NCBI GenBank assembly: GCA_964529715.1 | Contig: CAZGXI010000007.1 | Location: forward strand, 1 to 64,000 | DNA: 64,000 bases | Reading direction: 5' to 3' | Source: CAZGXI01 sp964529715 | GTDB taxonomy: Bacteria; Chloroflexota; Anaerolineae; Aggregatilineales; Ch27 | Shown: positions 59,254 to 64,000 of the stretch, in pieces | Layout: every line of letters begins with the position of its first letter | Numbering within the stretch: position 1 is the first letter of the stretch | The notes under the pieces: model-generated | What the model saw: the letters and a program-made list of their open reading frames with translations, nothing else | Told to the model about the DNA's origin: nothing | Databases searched by the model: none | Position numbers and translations under genes: made by a program

Positions 59254-61680
59254 TCAGGGCGTGATGGTCATGATGACCGGCAGTGCCAGGCTATCCCCCA
59301 ACGGCGCGCCGCGCTCATCGAAAAACGCCAGCCGTCGAGCCGGCTGACATGTGCCAATCCCGGCGACCTGGCATTGCCATAATTCCACTACCAATAGATA
59401 TGTTCCTGGCCTCAGGGATGGGGGAATCTGAAGTCGATGCGCGTCGCGCACATAGCGATCCCTAGGCCAGCGCGAAGTCGGATAACCGCCGATATGCCGC
59501 CGGTACGACTGCACGGCGCGCAGTCCATTATTTGCATCGACCAGGCTGACGGTGATCTGGAAATTGTCGTGGATGGGCCGCACGGCGCCCCAGTATAACG
59601 TCAGGTCAACGGCGTCGCCCGGTGCCAAGACGGTACGCTCCAGACGATAGGCCAGCAAGTCGAATCCGGTCTGGACATAGCGTCGAAACGGTGCAGAAGC
59701 CTCCTGCACCAAACCGCGCAGCGACCGGGGCCAGATCAGACCGGACTGTCCAGTCAGCAGCACCAACACCACCAGGAATGCGCCCAGCGTTCCTGCGGCG
59801 ACCAATGCCTGGTGGAAAGACAACAGCGGCAGCTCGGCAACAGATGCTTTTCCTGCCTGTCCCCTGACAAGAGCTAAGCCGAGCGCGACGGCGGTGAGCA
59901 GCGAAACCAAGCTAAGCCCCCACCCTACATCGCGCGCAGGAGTGGAACCGAAATAGATCTGCACGTCGTGCACGCCGGCGGGCGTCTCTACGTAGAGCAG
60001 GCCATTGGCGTCAGAAAGATCGAGCGGGGTATCGTGCCCGTCCAGCACGACGCGCCAGCCAGGAAAAGCACTAATGTAGAACGGAATCCGCAAAGGGACT
60101 GCTGCGCTGACCAACAAATGCACCCATGCTCCACGTTGCTCAATCACGTTTACCTGTCCCGCATCCAGGACGGTTCGGTTCACCCTATCGACTGATTCGC
60201 TAATATAAGACTCCACCAACAGGCGCGACGGCTGGGGCAGTGTAGGCATCGGCAGCGGAACCGCTCGACCCGGCGGTACCGTCGCCAGGCCGTAATCGTT
60301 CAACTCGAACTGGAGCCGTGCCATAGCATCTGTACCACCAAAGTCCGACGGCCAAAACGCCGGGTTGAGCAGTGGCAGGGCGCTCATCAGCGGCAAAGCC
60401 ACCAACAGCGCCAGCCCGATCCCCTTCGACAGTCGGCGCAACACGTCCAGCCAGATTGTCGCGCGCCCGGCCATCACCGCCAAGAGAAACGCCAACACCC
60501 CCAGAACAAGCTGTGGTTCAACAAGCTCGGTCGGGTTAAGCGCAAGGATGAGCAGCAGCCCTGCCAGCAACACTACATAGAGCCAACAACGATCCTGGAG
60601 CGGTAAAGAGAAGCGCCTGCCATGGCGAGACCGGACACACAGCACCCCTCCAACCGCACCCAGGGCGAGCGTCCACGTTGCCAGACCCAAATTGCGTTGC
60701 ACGACCGGGTTAAACAGGCTCTGGTCGGCGCTACGGGCAGGGGCCAACAGTTCGCCAAGAGTCGGCGGCGACTCCACGACCGTCGGTTCCAGACCAAACC
60801 AGAAAACCTGCTGCTGCTCTACCAGAGCTGGCAGCCAGAAGATTGCCGCCAACCCGATCCCCAGGAGCAGAGCGCCCCAGGCCAGACGGTAACTGCCCCC
60901 GCGCTCCATCAGGCCAAGCCAGATCAGCCACCCAACAACGACAAGCAACAGCCAGGGTGCGCTTTGCTCGTCGGACAGAGCCAGCAGCGCAATTATCCCA
61001 GCGGATATCCACAGGTCACGCGCACGGTTGTAGATGAGCAGGCGGTCGATGGCCCAGAACGCGCCGGGCAGCAATTGCAGCCCCAGCAAAAAAGGCAGGT
61101 CGCCGTACCCGTGCGGCAGCAGATGCAGCAGGGGTGGGCTGAGCGTATAGGTCTCGACGGCGACCAACCCAGCCAGCGGCCCCCAGCGCCGCCGAACAAA
61201 CGTGAACATTCCCGCCGCGCCTGCCAGCGCCCCCATGATCAGGACAAAACGCACCCCATCGACGGCGCTGTTCTCGGTAATCAACTGAAACAACGCCGCC
61301 AGGTATGGAGCAGCAGGCGCCGTATAGTTGAATAGTGGGAGGCCGTAACCGTAGAGGGCATCGGAGGCCCAACGTGGATAAACCGCCCCGCCCCGCAGGG
61401 CGTCGGCCATTTCTGCCGCGCGGTAAACGTGAAATTCCAGCGCCGTACCGCGCGGCAATCCGCCGCGCGTGATAAACGGCCAGACGCTCAGCAAGCCCAA
61501 CACCAACGCCAGCAGGATACCCCAATCGATCCGGCGGCGCGGATGGCGCATCCAGGTCGGCAGGTCGTCAGGGTCAAGACCCGGCGGCAAGGCGAGATCG
61601 GTTCGTGGTTCCACGCTTTGATGCTCGCTACAGAAAACAGATTTGGGGAGCGCGGAAAGCCCTCTTTGATGGCAGCTCAT
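59254..61680 (-). CDS. Large polytopic membrane protein, PTPS-related domain
   Basis: An 808-residue protein with about 13 TM helices. After a 45-residue cytoplasmic start, the first external loop has RGTALEFHVYRAAEMADALR and GGAVYPRWASDALYGYGLPL, then PPLLHLLPHGYGDLPFLLGL. These phrases match the membrane family annotated as 6-pyruvoyl-tetrahydropterin synthase-related (a GT-C-like glycosyltransferase relative, not a pterin enzyme). The C-terminal 230 residues form a soluble beta domain ending with PPSLRPGTYLLVVELW. It probably transfers a sugar at the outer face. Its ATG overlaps the sucD stop as ATGA. Confidence 0.75.
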   Translation of the reverse strand: MSCHQRGLSALPKSVFCSEHQSVEPRTDLALPPGLDPDDLPTWMRHPRRRIDWGILLALVLGLLSVWPFITRGGLPRGTALEFHVYRAAEMADALRGGAVYPRWASDALYGYGLPLFNYTAPAAPYLAALFQLITENSAVDGVRFVLIMGALAGAAGMFTFVRRRWGPLAGLVAVETYTLSPPLLHLLPHGYGDLPFLLGLQLLPGAFWAIDRLLIYNRARDLWISAGIIALLALSDEQSAPWLLLVVVGWLIWLGLMERGGSYRLAWGALLLGIGLAAIFWLPALVEQQQVFWFGLEPTVVESPPTLGELLAPARSADQSLFNPVVQRNLGLATWTLALGAVGGVLCVRSRHGRRFSLPLQDRCWLYVVLLAGLLLILALNPTELVEPQLVLGVLAFLLAVMAGRATIWLDVLRRLSKGIGLALLVALPLMSALPLLNPAFWPSDFGGTDAMARLQFELNDYGLATVPPGRAVPLPMPTLPQPSRLLVESYISESVDRVNRTVLDAGQVNVIEQRGAWVHLLVSAAVPLRIPFYISAFPGWRVVLDGHDTPLDLSDANGLLYVETPAGVHDVQIYFGSTPARDVGWGLSLVSLLTAVALGLALVRGQAGKASVAELPLLSFHQALVAAGTLGAFLVVLVLLTGQSGLIWPRSLRGLVQEASAPFRRYVQTGFDLLAYRLERTVLAPGDAVDLTLYWGAVRPIHDNFQITVSLVDANNGLRAVQSYRRHIGGYPTSRWPRDRYVRDAHRLQIPPSLRPGTYLLVVELWQCQVAGIGTCQPARRLAFFDERGAPLGDSLALPVIMTITP

Positions 61681-62534
61681 GCCACCAGATCGGCAATCTG
61701 GTCCGGCGTTTCTGCCACACGCACGCCCACGTCTTGCAGAAGCGCGATCTTTTCCGCCGCCGTGCCCACGCCGCCCTCAACAATCGCGCCCGCGTGCCCC
61801 ATGCGGCGTCCCGGCGGGGCATTGCGTCCGGCAATGAAGGCAACCACCGGTTTGCTCATGCGCTGCGCAATGAATTCCGCTGCCCGCTGCTCGTCCGTGC
61901 CGCCGATCTCGCCGATCAGGACCACCTTTTCGGTCTCCGGGTCATCTTCAAACAGTTGCAATACGTCGATAAAGCTCGTCCCGTTGACCGGATCACCGCC
62001 GATGCCCACGCAAGTCGTCTGGCCGATCCCGCGTTGGGTCAGGGCATAGATCGCCTCGTAGGTCAGCGTGCCGCTACGAGAGACGACCCCCACCGGCCCC
62101 GGCATAGCGATGTGCCCCGGCATGATCCCCACTTTACACTGGCCGGGCGTCATCAGGCCGGGGCAGTTCGGCCCGATCAGGCGGCTGCTGCTGCGATCCA
62201 ACACAGCGCGTACTTTCATCATATCCATCACCGGAATTCCCTCGGTGATAGCGACGATGAGCGGTATTTCTGCATCAATGGCTTCCAGGATTGCATCTGC
62301 GGCGAACGGCGCAGGAACGAAGATCACCGTTGCATTGGCATCCGTCGCAGCTTTGGCCGCGCGCAGCGTGTCGAACACGGGCTTACCCTCGACCCATTCG
62401 CCGCCCTTGCCCGGCGTGACGCCGCCCACAATATTCGTCCCGTAGCCGAGCATTTGGCGGGTGTGAAAAAGCCCCTGCTGCCCGGTAATGCCCTGGACGA
62501 TCAGGCGCGTGTTCTTATCGATCAGGATAGCCAT
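61677..62534 (-). CDS. sucD: Succinyl-CoA ligase, alpha subunit
   Basis: TCA-cycle enzyme (EC 6.2.1.5) that makes succinate and ATP/GTP from succinyl-CoA. 285 residues: MAILIDKNTRLIVQGITGQQ at the start, the CoA-binding GKGGEWVEGKPVFDTLRAAK, VAITEGIPVMDMMKVRAVLD, SRLIGPNCPGLMTPGQCKVG, IMPGHIAMPGPVGVVSRSGT, and the phosphohistidine in GRNAPPGRRMGHAGAIVEGG. AAGGAGG in the end of sucC precedes its ATG. It is coupled to the membrane protein gene by ATGA. Confidence 0.97.
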   Translation of the reverse strand: MAILIDKNTRLIVQGITGQQGLFHTRQMLGYGTNIVGGVTPGKGGEWVEGKPVFDTLRAAKAATDANATVIFVPAPFAADAILEAIDAEIPLIVAITEGIPVMDMMKVRAVLDRSSSRLIGPNCPGLMTPGQCKVGIMPGHIAMPGPVGVVSRSGTLTYEAIYALTQRGIGQTTCVGIGGDPVNGTSFIDVLQLFEDDPETEKVVLIGEIGGTDEQRAAEFIAQRMSKPVVAFIAGRNAPPGRRMGHAGAIVEGGVGTAAEKIALLQDVGVRVAETPDQIADLVA

Positions 62535-63695
62535 CTAGCGCGCCTCCTTCACCGCAGCAACGGCCTTCTGTGCTGCCTCAGACAGGGTAGCTGCCGTGAT
62601 CATGTTGGGAATATCGGCTTCCTGCAACAAACGGCGGCCTTCTTCCTCATTCGTGCCCACCAGCCGGACGATTTTGGGAATATCCGTCTGAATTCCGCTG
62701 AACGCCTCAATGACGCCTTTCGCCACCTCGTCGGCGCGTGTGATGCCGCCGAAGATGTTTAGCAGAACCGCCTTCACTTTCGGATCGGCCAGGATGATGC
62801 GCAGCGCCGCCGCGACTTTTTCTGCATCTGCCCCACCGCCGATGTCAAGAAAATTGGCCGGGCCGATACCGTCTGCCTGGCCGTATAAAGCGGTCATATC
62901 CATCGTCGCCATAGCCAGCCCCGCGCCATTGACCATGCAGCCGATCTGCCCATCCAGCTTGACGTAGCTGAGATCGGCCTCGCGGGCGCGGGTTTCCTCC
63001 GGTGGCTCAGCAGACGTATCGCGCAGGGCAGCCAGGTCGGGGTGGCGGAACAGCGCGTTGTCGTCAATACTCATTTTGCCGTCAACAGCGAGCAACTGGC
63101 CTTCCTGGGTAATGATCAGGGGATTGATCTCACACAGAGTCGCGTCGCTCTCCAGATAACAGCGATAGAGTCCCTGAGCGATTTTGCCGAACTGCCGCCA
63201 CAACGACCGAGGCAACACGATCCCACCGGCGATGTTGTTGACCTGATAATCGCGCAGGCCCAGCAGAGGATCGATCCACTCGCGGATGATTGCCTCTGGC
63301 TTGACGCGGTTGACCTCCTCGATGTCCATGCCGCCTTCGGCGCTGCACATGATGACCGGCTTGCGGGCGGCGCGGTCGTTGGTAATGCCCAGGTAAATTT
63401 CTTGCCGGATGTTGGAAGCGGGATCGACCAGCACCCGGCGAACAATATGCCCCCGGATATTCAGACCCAGAATGGCCTGGGCGCACTGCTCGGCTTCCGG
63501 CGGTGTTTTCGCCAGTCTGACACCGCCTGCCTTGCCGCGTCCGCCGGTGAGCACCTGCGCTTTGACGACGACAGGACCGCCGATTTCTTCTGCAATTTGG
63601 CGAGCTTCCAGGGGCGTTGTTGCCACACTGCCATGCGGGATGGGAATCCCGAACTCCTCAAAACGGAACTTGGATTGGTATTCGTGTAGATTCAA
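62535..63695 (-). CDS. sucC: Succinyl-CoA ligase, beta subunit
   Basis: Partner of SucD (EC 6.2.1.5), carrying the ATP-grasp domain. 386 residues: NLHEYQSKFRFEEFGIPIPH at the start, PVVVKAQVLTGGRGKAGGVR (nucleotide-binding), CEINPLIITQEGQLLAVDGK, YVKLDGQIGCMVNGAGLAMA, and NIFGGITRADEVAKGVIEAF. The start codon is TTG 63695, preceded by GGAGAGG at 6 nt; no ATG or GTG fits the N-terminus. It ends directly before sucD. Confidence 0.97.
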   Translation of the reverse strand: MNLHEYQSKFRFEEFGIPIPHGSVATTPLEARQIAEEIGGPVVVKAQVLTGGRGKAGGVRLAKTPPEAEQCAQAILGLNIRGHIVRRVLVDPASNIRQEIYLGITNDRAARKPVIMCSAEGGMDIEEVNRVKPEAIIREWIDPLLGLRDYQVNNIAGGIVLPRSLWRQFGKIAQGLYRCYLESDATLCEINPLIITQEGQLLAVDGKMSIDDNALFRHPDLAALRDTSAEPPEETRAREADLSYVKLDGQIGCMVNGAGLAMATMDMTALYGQADGIGPANFLDIGGGADAEKVAAALRIILADPKVKAVLLNIFGGITRADEVAKGVIEAFSGIQTDIPKIVRLVGTNEEEGRRLLQEADIPNMITAATLSEAAQKAVAAVKEAR

Positions 63696-63829
63696 CGGTT
63701 GCCTCTCCGGTTAACGTGGGCAAAGTGGGCACCTGTATTAAGGGGAACAGTCGGTGTCAGTATAACATTTTGCCCTGGATTGCTCCAAATCCCACAGACG
63801 GCAGCGGCAGCAGGCAGGAAAAGCGCCGA

Positions 63830-64000
63830 TCACCGCGCTCCAACAGTGAATGTCGTCAGGAGCAACGCGCCGTCGATCTGGGAATCGCCCTGCACGGGGA
63901 GGCGGGTGGTATCCGGCCAGGCGTATAGCCCAACGGCCAGTGTATAGGTTCCCGGTGACAGATCGGGCGGCAAGGGAATAGCATAGCGATCCTCGATCAC
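63830..64000 (-). CDS. C-terminal end of a membrane-protein-like gene (partial)
   Basis: The last 56 residues of a gene that continues past the window edge. The readable part (RYAIPLPPDLSPGTYTLAVG, then LYAWPDTTRLPVQGDSQIDG and LLLTTFTVGAR) resembles the C-terminal beta domain of large GT39/PTPS-related membrane proteins and the end of the gene at 59254 (PPSLRPGTYLLVVELW). It is probably a second protein of that type. It lies 134 nt upstream of sucC. Confidence 0.55.
   Translation of the reverse strand: MIEDRYAIPLPPDLSPGTYTLAVGLYAWPDTTRLPVQGDSQIDGALLLTTFTVGAR

Overview
The window is chromosomal DNA of high G+C content. It most resembles a Chloroflexota bacterium, probably Anaerolineae-like, but this rests on gene content rather than an rRNA gene: many secreted proteins with bacterial SH3, LysM and Thr/Pro-rich linkers, LppX-like lipoproteins, a Flp pilin with a CpaF ATPase, an LCP protein and no outer-membrane assembly genes. 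No rRNA, tRNA, CRISPR array, transposase or phage gene was found. TGA is a normal stop codon for many genes here, which matters for the main finding.

Layout. 1-8.2 kb: a possible minus-strand small RNA, a GT9 glycosyltransferase, a large secreted RTX-like protein, metG behind a promoter/RNA/terminator leader, proline dehydrogenase, and an SDR whose promoter has MerR-type architecture. 8.4-17 kb: a frameshifted yjdF-family gene with a structured leader, a leaderless class IV aminotransferase, an ECF S component, a phosphatase/GT4/GH5/propeller cluster, a HAD hydrolase and LysM proteins. 17-25.4 kb: lipoproteins, an MFS exporter with a hotdog thioesterase, a 161-bp MITE-like element, a TIR protein, a CheY-like protein, an M50 protease, a GT87-like membrane protein and thymidine kinase. 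25.5-34.1 kb: the rplU-rpmA-rpmE operon, where L31 carries an RNA polymerase alpha-CTD-like domain, then pepA, a GNAT protein, a C39-like/TPR protein, hutI and a candidate selenoprotein.

34.1-45.6 kb: a ten-repeat SH3 protein, a CcrM-like methyltransferase, cpaF, a cyclophilin lipoprotein, a REC-cyclase, a 48-residue Flp pilin, a PstS-like lipoprotein and an LCP protein. 45.7-55.9 kb is housekeeping: ffh-rpsP-khpA-rimM, dprA-manC-topA, hpt-cca and greA. 56-64 kb: a two-TM protein, rsmD, a TPR/URO-D pair, and sucC-sucD coupled to a large membrane protein.

The most notable signal is at 33671-34099. A membrane-anchored thioredoxin-like gene is interrupted by one in-frame TGA exactly where the first active-site cysteine of CxxC should be, giving UxxC. 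An 8-bp stem with a GUG loop lies 27 nt downstream, matching the bacterial SECIS pattern. It is convergent with a secreted SH3 protein carrying many paired cysteines. Other items of note are the L31-alphaCTD fusion, the yjdF leader that hides its own ribosome site, recurring TACAAT-N7-ATG leaderless promoters, and the metG leader RNA.
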